A stretch of DNA of 64,000 nt, taken from Candidatus Competibacteraceae bacterium. GTDB taxonomy: Bacteria > Bacteroidota > Bacteroidia > CAIKAF01. Numbering within the stretch: position 1 is the stretch's first letter; every line of letters starts with the position of its first letter. Where the stretch lies: assembly GCA_014879445.1 (NCBI GenBank), contig JACSSC010000020.1, forward strand, positions 1 to 64,000, in the 5' to 3' direction. Positions 26,386 through 39,364 of this stretch are shown one piece after another. A program made the position numbers and the translations under genes. Under the pieces are notes generated by a model. It ran no database searches and was not told the origin of the DNA. It saw only the letters and a program-made list of their open reading frames with translations.

Positions 26386-29231
26386 CCAAAACAACACCAG
26401 CATATACACAAATTCCCATTCTGATTGTTGATGACAATCCCGACAATATTTTTTCGTTGACTATATTGCTACAGCGCAACGGATTCTTGACCGAATCTGC
26501 TCAATCGGGTGAAGAAGCACTCGAAAAAATGCTGAGAGAAAACTTTGGGTTGGTTTTACTGGATGTACAAATGCCAGAAATGGACGGTTTTGAAGTAGCC
26601 GGATTCATGAAAGGGAATAAGAAAACACGACATATCCCCATCATTTTTATTTCGGCATTAGCCACAGAAAAGGACTTTTTTAAAAAAGGCCTTGAAACAG
26701 GTGCCATTGACTACATCACCAAACCCTTCGACAGCGAATTATTACTACTGAAAGTTCATAACCTGCTGAAACTATCTTTTGCAGAACAAGAATTGATAAA
26801 AGCCAATCAGCAACTGGAATCGTCAAGGCGGCGAATGGAAAAAAAAGCCGAATCGGCAATATTCTCCTTCGACTCAATATTTCAAAACTCTCCCGATCTG
26901 ATGCTTATCCTTGACCAGAACATTCGTATTGTAGATTGTAATCGTGATTGGCTGTATGGCAAAACATTACCCAAACATGAATTGATAGGAAAGAATCTTA
27001 CAGATTTGACTTTTCAATTTGTTACACCACCACCCTATCCGTCATACCAAGAATTCTTCCAGCATGTTTTCAACACCAAAGATTTTAACCCGATTCTCGA
27101 AATTGAAGTATTGGTAAAGGGGAAAGGTAAAATCTACTACGAAACCGCTTTTACACGCATTCTTGATTTAGAGAGGAATGAGCTCATGTTGGCCACATTC
27201 AAAAATGTAACCGAACGCATAACACAACAATTAGAAATTCTGCGTTCATACCAAGAAATATCAAACTTCAAACAGGCGCTCGACCAATCAACTGCCGTTA
27301 TTATCACTGATTTGGACGGCAACATTTTAGAAGCAAACGAGCGCATTGAATCAATCAGTGGATACCAATGTAAAGAACTGATAGGACAACATACACGCAT
27401 TTTCAATTCGGGTCACCACCCCGCTTCCTATTACCATCATATGTGGCAAACGATCAAATCAGGAAAAATTTGGCGTAATGAAATTGTAAATAAAGCCAAA
27501 GACGGCACACTGTTTTGGCTCGACATGAGTATTGTGCCGATGAAAAACGAAACCGGGCAAATTACACGATTTCTGGCAACACGAATTGATATCTCCGACA
27601 GAAAAATAAATGAAGCAGAATTAGGTAAACAAGCTTTTCTCTTGAACACGCTTTCTGTTATCAATACCCAATTGCTAAAAATGGATGATTTCAACCATAC
27701 ACTTGAGGATATTTTTAGCCAAATTGGCCAATCCCTTGATGTAGATCGTGTATATTACTTTGTGAACCATGTTAATTCAATCAATAGCGAATTAGGATGT
27801 AGCCAAATAATAGAGTGGTGTGATGAAAGTATAGAGCCACAAATCAACAATCCCAAATTACAGAATTTGTCATACAGGTTAATACCTGAGATTTATGCAA
27901 TGCTAAACAATGGACAAACATTTGGCTCATTGATTTCCGACATACAAAATGATGCATTTCGAAAGACACTCGAAGAACAAAAAATAAAGGCCATTACTTT
28001 TTGTCCATTGATTGTTAACGGGCTGTTTTATGGTTTTATCGGCGTTGATGAATGTAGGAGAGAAAGAAAATGGACTCAGAATGAATGGGAGTTTTTGAAA
28101 ACCTTTTCCGCCAATCTTTCTTCGGTAATAAGCGAGATGCAAGCTAAGAAAAGATTAGAGGATATCTATAACGAAAGAAACAACATATTAGAGAGTATCG
28201 GAGATGCCTTCCTTTCTATCAATGATCAATGGATTATTACATATTGGAACAAACAGGCAGAAGAAATCACTCGCTATTCATCATCAGAAGCATTGGGCGA
28301 AAACCTATGGGATTTGTTTCCGCAATATGCCGATAGTCAAATCAACAGCCAGTTTCAAGATGCAATGAATAAGAAAATTACGAAACATTTTGAATATTAT
28401 TTTCCAGAAAAAAAAATTTGGCTTGATGTGAGTGCTTATCCTTCAGTTAGTGGCTTATCGGTATATCTTAGCAACATTACGCAGCGCAAAAGCAATGAAG
28501 AAAAATTGGCCGCTTATGCCAAAGAACTGGCACGATCCAATCAAGAGCTCGAACATTTTGCATATGTGGCTTCGCACGATATGCAGGAGCCATTACGCAT
28601 GGTAACTAACTTCATGACTCGACTGGATGATATGTATGGCAGCCAACTCGATGAGAAGGGAAAAACCTATATATACTATGCCGTTGATGGGGCAAAACGT
28701 ATGCGAAAAATTATTCAAGATTTGCTTGAATATTCACGTGCCGGACAAATCAAATCAAAAACAGAAAATCTGGATTTGAATGACATCATTCAAGAAATAC
28801 AAACCCTACACCGGAATATAATTGAAGAAAAAAATGCTTCTATTCAATACAGCCACCTTCCCGTCATCCACTCATACAGAGCACCTGTAAAACAACTCTT
28901 TCATAATCTTATAAACAATGCATTAAAATATTCTCAACAAGATAATGAACCGATTATTCAAATTCAAGCCACTGAAAAAGAATCAGAATGGCTGTTTTCG
29001 ATACAAGACAACGGAATAGGCATTGCTGAAGAACATCATGAAAAAATATTCACACTTTTTAATCGGTTACATTCACGTGAAGCATACAGTGGCTCGGGCA
29101 TAGGTTTGGCCATTGTGAAAAAAATTATCGGAAACTTAGGAGGTGAAATTTGGCTGCAATCAACCATTAATAGCGGCACAACTTTCTTTTTTACACTGCC
29201 CAAGGAGCATCATAACATTAGACAACACTAA
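26382..29231 (+). CDS. Cytoplasmic hybrid histidine kinase (REC-PAS-PAS-GAF-PAS-HisKA-HATPase)
   Basis: A 949-residue soluble protein. The N-terminal receiver (about 12-130; ILIVDDN, Asp in LLDVQMPEMDG, ITKPF) comes first, so this kinase can take phosphate in before signalling. PAS (about 160-280), a second PAS with its PAC motif (290-410), a GAF domain (about 420-585) and a third PAS (595-705) follow. The kinase core has the box ASHDMQEPL with His732 and an HATPase domain (DNGIGIAEEH, GSGIGLAIVKK). The ASHDMQEPL box is the phytochrome-like subtype also found in the next kinase. Overlaps cheR by 4 bases. Confidence 0.88.
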   Translation: MTKTTPAYTQIPILIVDDNPDNIFSLTILLQRNGFLTESAQSGEEALEKMLRENFGLVLLDVQMPEMDGFEVAGFMKGNKKTRHIPIIFISALATEKDFFKKGLETGAIDYITKPFDSELLLLKVHNLLKLSFAEQELIKANQQLESSRRRMEKKAESAIFSFDSIFQNSPDLMLILDQNIRIVDCNRDWLYGKTLPKHELIGKNLTDLTFQFVTPPPYPSYQEFFQHVFNTKDFNPILEIEVLVKGKGKIYYETAFTRILDLERNELMLATFKNVTERITQQLEILRSYQEISNFKQALDQSTAVIITDLDGNILEANERIESISGYQCKELIGQHTRIFNSGHHPASYYHHMWQTIKSGKIWRNEIVNKAKDGTLFWLDMSIVPMKNETGQITRFLATRIDISDRKINEAELGKQAFLLNTLSVINTQLLKMDDFNHTLEDIFSQIGQSLDVDRVYYFVNHVNSINSELGCSQIIEWCDESIEPQINNPKLQNLSYRLIPEIYAMLNNGQTFGSLISDIQNDAFRKTLEEQKIKAITFCPLIVNGLFYGFIGVDECRRERKWTQNEWEFLKTFSANLSSVISEMQAKKRLEDIYNERNNILESIGDAFLSINDQWIITYWNKQAEEITRYSSSEALGENLWDLFPQYADSQINSQFQDAMNKKITKHFEYYFPEKKIWLDVSAYPSVSGLSVYLSNITQRKSNEEKLAAYAKELARSNQELEHFAYVASHDMQEPLRMVTNFMTRLDDMYGSQLDEKGKTYIYYAVDGAKRMRKIIQDLLEYSRAGQIKSKTENLDLNDIIQEIQTLHRNIIEEKNASIQYSHLPVIHSYRAPVKQLFHNLINNALKYSQQDNEPIIQIQATEKESEWLFSIQDNGIGIAEEHHEKIFTLFNRLHSREAYSGSGIGLAIVKKIIGNLGGEIWLQSTINSGTTFFFTLPKEHHNIRQH

Positions 29232-29350
29232 AATTTAGCAACCCAAATACATCAAGTAACTAGTTCGCATACATCTCATCAATGATATCATCTATATCAT
29301 TCAAAAGGATATTGGATGGATTACATTTAGCAAAAATTAAAGAATAAAAG

Positions 29351-29381
29351 TTTGTATTTTATAAAACAATACATACATTTA
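29351..29381 (+). promoter_or_regulatory. Candidate promoter of the 29.4 kb kinase-receiver pair
   Basis: TTTG (29351-29354) and TACATTTA (29374-29381) lie 19 bases apart, matching the -33/-7 spacing of Bacteroidota promoters with one mismatch in the -7 box. The ATG follows 21 bases later. The 171-base gap before this gene marks a new transcription unit. Confidence 0.4.
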
Positions 29382-29402
29382 TAATTCAATTAACTAAAAA
29401 CC

Positions 29403-30347
29403 ATGAAACCCGAAATTAAGTTAACGCTTTATTATTTATTAGCCGGTGTGCTTTGGATACTACTTAGCGATCGTTTTCTTTATTTTTGTTTCGGTCATCT
29501 TGAATTATCACAACATTCCATTTTTCAAACAATCAAGGGGTTATTCTATGTAGTATCCACAGGGTTTATTTTATATCTCTTATTACGACGCTATTATCGA
29601 AACATCAACCAAAAGATAGAAGATATAAAAAACATGAACGAGAAATTAAAAGAGCAGTCACAACAGTTGCAACTCTCAAATGAATCTCTTGAACAGTTTG
29701 CATTTGTTGCCGCTCACGATTTGCAAGAGCCACTTCGATCTTTATCCACTTTTCTATCCTTATTGCAAGCACAATACAAAGGCAAATTAGATGAAAAGGG
29801 CGAGCAATACATTCATTTCTCGGTAGAAGGCGCCAAACGTATGAGGCAAATTATTTACGACTTGTATCAGCTATCAAGGGCCAGTAATGCAGATGCTGAA
29901 ATCAGCATTATTAACTTGAATGAAATAATTGCTGAGATATTAGAAAACCAACAGGCGCTGATTGATGAAAAAAAGGCAATCATACATTATGACAAACTTC
30001 CACAAATTGCGACCTATCGTTCGGCTATGCTACGCATTCTCGACAACCTAATCGGCAATTCACTCAAATACCACAAGCCCGGAGAAACGCCGGATATCCG
30101 TATTGAAGCTATTGAGTTAAAAGAAGAGTGGCAAATTGCTGTCATTGACAAAGGCATTGGTATAGATCCTGAATACTTCGAGAACATCTTTATTATTTTC
30201 AAACGGCTTCATCGCAATGATGATATTCAAGGAACAGGTATGGGATTAGCTATTGTGAAGAAACTAACAGAGAGCATTGGCGGGAGAATATGGGTAGAAT
30301 CAACACCCGGTAATGGCGCATCCTTTATTTTTACAGTACCCAAATAA
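29403..30347 (+). CDS. Membrane sensor histidine kinase with phytochrome-type H-box
   Basis: A 314-residue kinase with two N-terminal membrane helices (about 5-30 and 45-65) and almost no periplasmic loop, then a short coiled coil, the box AAHDLQEPL with His105, and an HATPase domain (NLIGNSLKY, DKGIGID, GTGMGLAIVKK). With no evident sensor domain it may sense within the membrane or depend on a partner. It is followed 6 bases later by an Rcp1-like receiver gene, its likely partner. Confidence 0.88.
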   Translation: MKPEIKLTLYYLLAGVLWILLSDRFLYFCFGHLELSQHSIFQTIKGLFYVVSTGFILYLLLRRYYRNINQKIEDIKNMNEKLKEQSQQLQLSNESLEQFAFVAAHDLQEPLRSLSTFLSLLQAQYKGKLDEKGEQYIHFSVEGAKRMRQIIYDLYQLSRASNADAEISIINLNEIIAEILENQQALIDEKKAIIHYDKLPQIATYRSAMLRILDNLIGNSLKYHKPGETPDIRIEAIELKEEWQIAVIDKGIGIDPEYFENIFIIFKRLHRNDDIQGTGMGLAIVKKLTESIGGRIWVESTPGNGASFIFTVPK

Positions 30348-30353
30348 TAATCT

Positions 30354-30794
30354 ATGAGAACTGCTAATTTACTTTTGGTTGAAGACAACGAAGGGGATAT
30401 TATTTTGGCCAAAGAAGCCCTTCAGCATTGCCCGTCTATTCGCTACGTAAATGTTGTCCGTGATGGTAAAGAAGCCATTGATTATCTTTATCAACAAGGC
30501 AATCATACAGACGCTGAATTACCTGATCTCATCCTGCTCGACATCAATCTTCCCATAAAAAACGGACATGAAATTTTGCAAACCATTAAAAATGACAAAC
30601 AGCGAAAACACATACCTGTGATTATGCTTACTACATCATCATCGGATCGAGACATCAACACAGCATATCTCAATCATGCCAATTGTTACATCATCAAGCC
30701 CGACGATATTCATGCATTTATGCAAGCCATTCACACCGTAGAAAACTTTTGGATACATATAGCACAATTGCCTCGCATCGGCAATATGGGCTAA
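30354..30794 (+). CDS. Rcp1-like single-domain response regulator
   Basis: A 146-residue receiver of the Rcp1 type, the cyanobacterial phytochrome partner class, recognised by LLVEDNEGD (8-15), the RDGKEAIDYLY stretch, Asp63 in LLDINLPIKNG and IIKPDD near the end. No output domain. The preceding kinase has the phytochrome-like H-box that normally pairs with this class, so the two form a plausible couple. Ends 5 bases before a convergent flippase gene. Confidence 0.87.
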   Translation: MRTANLLLVEDNEGDIILAKEALQHCPSIRYVNVVRDGKEAIDYLYQQGNHTDAELPDLILLDINLPIKNGHEILQTIKNDKQRKHIPVIMLTTSSSDRDINTAYLNHANCYIIKPDDIHAFMQAIHTVENFWIHIAQLPRIGNMG

Positions 30795-30799
30795 TGGTG

Positions 30800-32275
30800 T
30801 TATCGTTTCAGTTTCTTCAGCAAGAAACCGGCAAACCCGTTTATGTCAGGTGAGAGTTTGGTAGCCCAAATCAAGGAAAAAAACAAAACCGAGTAAATCG
30901 CAGATCGAACAAAGATATCTATTAAATAATGTGGCAATGCAGGGATGGCATAACAAGCAAGCATACCAGCCAAGGCAAAAAACAAAGCAAGAAGATGACG
31001 TATGTTAAAGGGCTGAAACCGATAACGAATAAGCAATAGAAGAAACATAGAGAAATTGTACAAACCGAGCGACAAAGCCGTTGCCAAAGCTGCCCCCGAT
31101 ATCCCCCAAAGAGGTATAAAAGCCATATTGCTGAGAACAATCAATACAAGCAAAACTGATACGAGATAAGTATTCCAACGATAATAAGGCGAAAAGCTTA
31201 TAACGGCGGTATTTACTCCGCCTGCCATATTTAGCAGATTGCCAAGTCCAATAAAAAAAATCACATAACGACCCGATGCATAACTTTCAGGAATGAGTTG
31301 ATACACATTATCAATATTAATCCAAATTAAACAAAACAGAAACAAGCCCAATATCCATTGATTAATACATGATTTATAATAGATATTACGAATTTCATCA
31401 AAACGATTTTGTGCAAAATGAGAAGACAATTGACCAGAAGCTGACTTATGCAATATGCGATATGGCAAGGCAACCAATACGCCAAAAAACATATTACGTC
31501 CGTATATTCCGGCATCCTCAAGAGAAAGATATCGCTCAATCATGATGGCGTCCACATTGGTAACCCCAACATACGTCAATCCAAGCAAAAAAGAATAACC
31601 GGCCACTTTGGCCATATCACGATAATACAACTTAATTACAGATATCTCTTTAAATTGAAAAGACCAATGCCCTTCCCTCAATAAAAAAAGAAATAATAAA
31701 ACAGTAGGCAACACCCAGGCAAGTGTGTATAACAACATAAATGAAACAAATCGAACAGAAAAAAAGATATAAGCAAACAAGGCAGCCAGAATAAAAATTC
31801 GTTGAAACACATCTTTTAATACAATACCTCTAACCGGCTTTTGAATAGCGGTTGAATACGAATCGTATATGTAAAAAAACAAGGTTGAAAAAGTTAGAGG
31901 AAGCAGGAGAAAATAGAACTGTCGAAAAAGAGGAGAAGTCGCAAAAACATCTTTAAACATTCCTTTAGTACAGTAATAGAACATTACAAAAAAGAGAAAA
32001 CCAAGCAATCCGATAATGGAAATAAAGAGAAGAAATACGGGCTTTGATTTTTGTTGATCTTTAAGAACAGGATAAAAGCGAATAATAACAGTGCCCATCC
32101 CCATTAATGCAATCTGGCTATAAATAAGTGCATACGAATTCAGTAACGTAAGTAATCCATTTTGGGCTTCAGACAAAAAATTAGGCAGCAAATATCCGCT
32201 TGTAACAAAACCAAGTAGTATCCCAAGCCCCATGGCCAGTGATGAATAAAAGGATTGTTTTTGAATTATGCCCAC
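30800..32275 (-). CDS. Polysaccharide flippase-like membrane protein (Wzx/MATE superfamily)
   Basis: A 491-residue integral membrane protein with about 12-14 hydrophobic helices and few charged loops; the beginning SFYSSLAMGLGILLGFVTSG is typical of Wzx-like exporters of lipid-linked glycans. It is the last gene of a three-gene minus-strand operon with two glycosyltransferase-like genes. The start codon is GTG and overlaps the previous gene by 10 bases. Role: moving a lipid-linked saccharide across the inner membrane, by family and context. Confidence 0.85.
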   Translation of the reverse strand: MGIIQKQSFYSSLAMGLGILLGFVTSGYLLPNFLSEAQNGLLTLLNSYALIYSQIALMGMGTVIIRFYPVLKDQQKSKPVFLLFISIIGLLGFLFFVMFYYCTKGMFKDVFATSPLFRQFYFLLLPLTFSTLFFYIYDSYSTAIQKPVRGIVLKDVFQRIFILAALFAYIFFSVRFVSFMLLYTLAWVLPTVLLFLFLLREGHWSFQFKEISVIKLYYRDMAKVAGYSFLLGLTYVGVTNVDAIMIERYLSLEDAGIYGRNMFFGVLVALPYRILHKSASGQLSSHFAQNRFDEIRNIYYKSCINQWILGLFLFCLIWINIDNVYQLIPESYASGRYVIFFIGLGNLLNMAGGVNTAVISFSPYYRWNTYLVSVLLVLIVLSNMAFIPLWGISGAALATALSLGLYNFSMFLLLLIRYRFQPFNIRHLLALFFALAGMLACYAIPALPHYLIDIFVRSAIYSVLFFSLIWATKLSPDINGFAGFLLKKLKR

Positions 32276-33543
32276 GATGATGATTTTTTAAACCGCCAGA
32301 TTATTCGCAACAAAATAGGGTGAAAAAAAAACAATCGCAAAGCATCAGATAATGAAAAACCCTTAGGTTGAAAAGGCGATAATCGAAAAAGAGAAGAAAG
32401 ATTCGTTGAAGGTAAAGAATCAGGTTGAATACAATGGTTTATTAAGTATTGCTTTTGAGAAAGATCTGATAAATTGAATGATTGAATTTTATCTAAAGCT
32501 TTCTCTAATTCACCAATATTAGTAGCTAGGAACAAAAATGACTGATTGAACCTAAAGCGATATTTCATTTTCTCCCCATGCGGATTATAATAAATGACAG
32601 GTACACCAGCTACAAGCGCTTCATGGATCAACGAGCTAAAACGTGTAATCAGGCATCGAGCCCCTTGCAATTGTTCGGCAACCGACGATGATGATGAGGG
32701 AATGACTTGTTTATATGCAGAAAGATCACCCCTATCACGTGGATGTTGCGAAATAACAAAATCCCATTCTCTGTCTGATAAAGCACCGGTAATATCTGTC
32801 AACCATGGCTGCCTCACATCTTCAAAAATGCCGTATGTAAAATTGCAATTAATCAACGCATAATTACGAGCAGAAGAGGAAAGAGAAAGCAATGACTCAT
32901 ATCTTGGATTGCCAGTTAAATATGACGTTGCCCGATTTAAATCGAGCATTGACTGTGTACCCTGCAGCATAACTTCATCAGCATATTGCATACGGCGAAA
33001 CGCATCTCCAAAATCAATCACAGATTCCTGCATACATACAACCGGAATTTTCATAGCGCGACAAAGAGAGATGGCCCAACGGGGTTGTTTACTCCAGTCG
33101 TTCAATACAATCAATAATTCAGGTTTTATTTTTTTAAGCAAGCCATATGAGAAAACATGATATGGAATATGATGATGATCAAAATACGTATCGGCATTCT
33201 CTCTTTTCAGCAAAGGAACCGCATACGAAGCAAGAACTTCGCCTTTTAACGCATCACCCATCAAGCGGCATGAATGAGCCAGTGTATCACTTTGTCCATA
33301 AAACAAAACTCGCTGTATAGGTCTTGGTTTCAATAAATGAGGTTGAAACAAACGATAATCATGGCCGGAAGGTAAAAAGGGCTCAAAGCTTGTTTCTAAC
33401 ATGATGGTAACCGGAGGAGGTGCATAGATTTGTAAATAATCTATTACTGCCAACACATCAGATGAAAGCGGAAACCAAATCTGTCGTGCTTGACTATGAA
33501 CACGTACAAGAGGTGGCGTATGATGAAAGATATAATATTCCAT
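32266..33543 (-). CDS. Putative glycosyltransferase/glycerophosphotransferase-like protein (GT-B fold)
   Basis: A 425-residue protein of uncertain family. The C-terminal half looks like a GT-B nucleotide-binding lobe: FVISQHPRD, then CLITRFSSLIHEALVAGVPV followed by IYYNPHG. This Ser-Ser-x-x-x-E-A pattern is seen in capsule GT-B enzymes and CDP-glycerol glycerophosphotransferases. The N-terminal lobe has LLIVLNDWSKQPRW. No signal peptide. The gene sits between a CgeB-like glycosyltransferase (ATGA overlap) and a flippase, so a role in glycan assembly is likely; the substrate is unknown. Confidence 0.6.
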   Translation of the reverse strand: MEYYIFHHTPPLVRVHSQARQIWFPLSSDVLAVIDYLQIYAPPPVTIMLETSFEPFLPSGHDYRLFQPHLLKPRPIQRVLFYGQSDTLAHSCRLMGDALKGEVLASYAVPLLKRENADTYFDHHHIPYHVFSYGLLKKIKPELLIVLNDWSKQPRWAISLCRAMKIPVVCMQESVIDFGDAFRRMQYADEVMLQGTQSMLDLNRATSYLTGNPRYESLLSLSSSARNYALINCNFTYGIFEDVRQPWLTDITGALSDREWDFVISQHPRDRGDLSAYKQVIPSSSSSVAEQLQGARCLITRFSSLIHEALVAGVPVIYYNPHGEKMKYRFRFNQSFLFLATNIGELEKALDKIQSFNLSDLSQKQYLINHCIQPDSLPSTNLSSLFRLSPFQPKGFSLSDALRLFFFHPILLRIIWRFKKSSSWA

Positions 33544-34568
33544 CAGGATTTCAATCCGTTTTCAGCAAATATACGTTTCAGAATTTTACTCCATACTTCT
33601 TTTTGGTTATACTCTTTCTGAATACGTGTCAATACTTTCTCAATAAATGGTAATTGCTTATCAGGATTCTTCATATAGTACAAGCTTTTGGCAACGTACT
33701 CATCCGGATTGGTTTCGAGCACTACCTCATCAGTATTAAAGAAAGAAAGGATACCTTCATTATCAACCACACCAAAACGGCCAAGAGAGAATACAGTCCA
33801 AAAGCGATCCATAATCCCTTTTTCCACTTTCCATGAAGTAGCATGGATAATTGGACAAAGACGCGATTGCTGCAATGCGGCAACGTGCTCTTTTACAGAA
33901 ACCGGTCCTTTTGGCGTGCCTTTTCCAGCCAAATAATAGGAAGATGCCTGATTCAACAACGGCTGCAAAAATGCATCCCATTCCGTAATATTACCTCGCA
34001 TTTTGGTTCCCCAACGACTTCCCACAAATCCGGCATCATACTTAAATCCATTCATTAGCGGGCGTGACTGCATAATCTGATTATATGGCACAGTCATCGT
34101 GCCCCAAGGAATCCAAAAAATTCGTTCTTTAAACTTGTCAACTATCTTCTTTTTTTCCGGAAAACTATTCACATCCGTTAGTGCTCCGAATGCATAAAAT
34201 TTGGGCCATTTTTCATGCAACACATTCAGTTTTTGGTATTGAGGCCAGTGCCACCCTTTAAAAAAATCAATAGGACGCTCTGTCCAATTCGTATTTGCCG
34301 ACTCCGGACTGCCATCAAAACTTGTAAGCTTTTGTACAACGATGCTATCAGGATGAATACCATATTGATCAATCAATGATATACTGTCGGGGGCATTCCA
34401 ACAAATATACACAGCAGGTCGCGAACGGTCAATTCGGTTCATGTTCATATGATAAGCATCATAGCCCAACAATTTGAATGTTTCGGCTAGATAATTCCAC
34501 GGCCACCAATTGGTGTGTTTTGATTTAAAGAAAAAACGTGGTTGATAGCCGGTAAGATAAATGCGCAT
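33543..34568 (-). CDS. CgeB-like glycosyltransferase
   Basis: A 341-residue protein. The middle YDAGFVGSRWGTK and the C-terminal part, with DRFWTVFSLGRFGVVDNEGI followed by a helical LYYMKNPDKQLPFIEK tail, match the layout of the CgeB/Glyco_trans_1_2 group of GT-B enzymes (a nucleotide-sugar lobe ending with a chain of YL..P..R-like repeats). Inference from pattern, not from close similarity. First gene of the three-gene glycan operon; promoter box at 34595-34602. Confidence 0.6.
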   Translation of the reverse strand: MRIYLTGYQPRFFFKSKHTNWWPWNYLAETFKLLGYDAYHMNMNRIDRSRPAVYICWNAPDSISLIDQYGIHPDSIVVQKLTSFDGSPESANTNWTERPIDFFKGWHWPQYQKLNVLHEKWPKFYAFGALTDVNSFPEKKKIVDKFKERIFWIPWGTMTVPYNQIMQSRPLMNGFKYDAGFVGSRWGTKMRGNITEWDAFLQPLLNQASSYYLAGKGTPKGPVSVKEHVAALQQSRLCPIIHATSWKVEKGIMDRFWTVFSLGRFGVVDNEGILSFFNTDEVVLETNPDEYVAKSLYYMKNPDKQLPFIEKVLTRIQKEYNQKEVWSKILKRIFAENGLKS

Positions 34569-34594
34569 ATTTTTTGATTTATAACATCACCCCC

Positions 34595-34602
34595 CAAAGG
34601 TA
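34595..34602 (-). promoter_or_regulatory. -7 promoter box of the flippase/glycosyltransferase operon
   Basis: The minus strand reads TACCTTTG, a full match to TAnnTTTG, 26 bases before the ATG at 34568. Confidence 0.55.
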
Positions 34603-34743
34603 AAAATCTAAATGATGATAAAAATGATAGATGAGATCTTCTTCGCAAAAATCAATACGCTTTAATAACAAAAACAACTGTTGTTAACACCCTTCTGTAG
34701 ATAACATCAATATTGCGAATGAATAATCAGGAAAATACAAAAC

Positions 34744-34751
34744 TAATTTTG
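34744..34751 (+). promoter_or_regulatory. -7 promoter box of the OMP-prmC-ligA operon
   Basis: TAATTTTG matches TAnnTTTG exactly and lies 12 bases before the ATG at 34764. Transcription would start after any ATG farther upstream, which fixes the start of the gene. Confidence 0.6.
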
Positions 34752-34763
34752 CAAAAAAAAACA

Positions 34764-35530
34764 ATGAGAAAAATATCCATCCTTATTCTATTCATATACC
34801 CACATTTATCAGTAGCCCAAACCGACACCAATGCAGCAGTAGCTAAGAAAGACCCGTTAATAATCAAGTATATGGTAAGCTCTGACTTTACATTTACACT
34901 CGGAAATTTGCGCTCATTCACCACCATAAACAAAGGTCAGCTTGAATTAGAAAAAAGGGTAATCGGTTCCAAGATATTTGCCCAATACCGCTATGGCATC
35001 ATTGACTCAACCGTTAATTCGAATGAACTTACCACATCCCTGATGGTTTCATTATTTCCCAAAAACAGAGTGTATGGGTTCATTAATGGTGGATTTGAAA
35101 CATCCTTTCTGAGAGGAATTGCTTATCGCGGATACGGTGGATTAGGCGCCGGATTCAGGGCTGTTAAAACCGAGAATCACGAATTTGAGCCCTACATTAA
35201 CTTCTTGTATGAGTACAACAAATATCGCGACCCTATCGAAACCACACCCGACACCAATTATGTGTTACAAACATTTAGAGGCGTAGTGGGATGGACAGGA
35301 TTGCATCGGTTGGTCAAGAAAAAACTTATAATTGCACACAACTTTAAATACCAGCAATCACTTACCATTGCTGAAAATTTCCGATTTGAAGGAAGCATCA
35401 GCATTTCATATCCCATCATCAAAATATTATCTGTAAAGGCCGGCTTTACCGGCTCATATGAAAATGTTGTACCGGCTGGGCGTCGCAACGAGGATTTTAT
35501 CTGGACGCTGGGCATTGCCCTGTCAAACCT

Positions 35531-35534
<4 letters not shown>
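34764..35534 (+). CDS. DUF481-like outer-membrane beta-barrel protein
   Basis: A 256-residue exported protein: signal peptide MRKISILILFIYPHLSVAQ, then alternating polar and aromatic strands typical of a beta-barrel (QYRYG, GFINGGFET, YGGLGAGFRA, AHNFKYQQSL) ending in a C-terminal strand TLGIALSNL. The pattern fits the DUF481 group. Function unknown. The upstream promoter box decides the start; it also removes 17 codons of a longer reading that lack signal-peptide character. The stop overlaps prmC by 4 bases. Confidence 0.75.
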
Positions 35535-38472
<2,938 letters not shown>

Positions 38473-38500
38473 TGGCATAATGACATATTGAAAAGTTGAG

Positions 38501-39337
38501 TTAACAGCACTGATTTGAAGAACAACAACCCGAATCTTTCTCTGCATATACCGTAATACTTCTGATGATATCGGGATTTTGATTGTAGGCCATGATTTCC
38601 TCTTCGTTAAGATATTGTCGCAAGATATCATCGGGAATTATAATAGGTTTATCTTTTTGAATATTGATGGCCTTAAATCCGGCATTTTTGATATAATCCA
38701 TATATGTATCTTTTTGAATGGCGCTTGCCACGCAACCCGCATACATCTCGGCAGCCGACTGAATACGTTCGGGCAAAGTGCCTGTAAGAACAATATCAGA
38801 AATACTAAAATGCGCTCCGGGTTTAAGTACACGATATATTTCCTTAAAAACAGATTCTTTATTAGGCACCAAATTAAGCACACAATTACTGATAATCACA
38901 TCGGCGCTATTGGCCGTTACAGGCATGCGTTCAATATCTCCAAATCTGAATTCAACATTATGATATCCTAATTTTTCGGCATTCATACGTGCCTTCTCAA
39001 TCATAGCTTCCGTAAAATCAATACCAATAACCTTCCCAGCATCACCGGTTAAAGCCCTTGCCACAAAACAATCATTACCCGCTCCACTCCCCAAATCAAT
39101 CACCACATCGCCTTTGCGAATACTGGCAAATTCCGTTGGTATGCCACAACCCAACTTAAGATCCGCATCCGGATTGTATCCCTCAATTTCGGCATAATCA
39201 TCGGTCATAATATTATACACTTCATCACTGCATCCTCCCGATCCACAACATGATGCTGCATTCGTTTCAGAATCTTGCAGGGCGATTTCGCTGTATTTCT
39301 TTCTTACAAGCTCTTTTAATTCTTTCTCTGTTTTCAT
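38501..39337 (-). CDS. arsM: Arsenite S-adenosylmethionine methyltransferase
   Basis: A 278-residue methyltransferase. The SAM motif DLGSGAGNDCFVA (81-93) and ArsM hallmarks are present: Cys64 in KLGCGIP, Cys152 in SNCVLNL and Cys202 in AGCVASA match the As(III)-binding cysteines of characterised ArsM. Extra thiols lie at 30, 31 and 36 (SCCGSGGC) and at the C-terminus (271, 272, 277, 278). It converts arsenite to methylated, partly volatile species. Downstream of arsR by 27 bases on the same strand, so arsenic-regulated. No arsenite efflux pump or arsenate reductase is nearby. Confidence 0.93.
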   Translation of the reverse strand: MKTEKELKELVRKKYSEIALQDSETNAASCCGSGGCSDEVYNIMTDDYAEIEGYNPDADLKLGCGIPTEFASIRKGDVVIDLGSGAGNDCFVARALTGDAGKVIGIDFTEAMIEKARMNAEKLGYHNVEFRFGDIERMPVTANSADVIISNCVLNLVPNKESVFKEIYRVLKPGAHFSISDIVLTGTLPERIQSAAEMYAGCVASAIQKDTYMDYIKNAGFKAINIQKDKPIIIPDDILRQYLNEEEIMAYNQNPDIIRSITVYAEKDSGCCSSNQCC

Positions 39338-39364
39338 AATTATATGTATTAGTATAATAAATCA

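Noticed and set aside
29281..29301. Inverted repeat AATGATA-7-TATCATT before the third kinase gene.
   Set aside because: Arms of 7 bases made of A/T-rich sequence are expected by chance in this composition; no regulator suggests itself.
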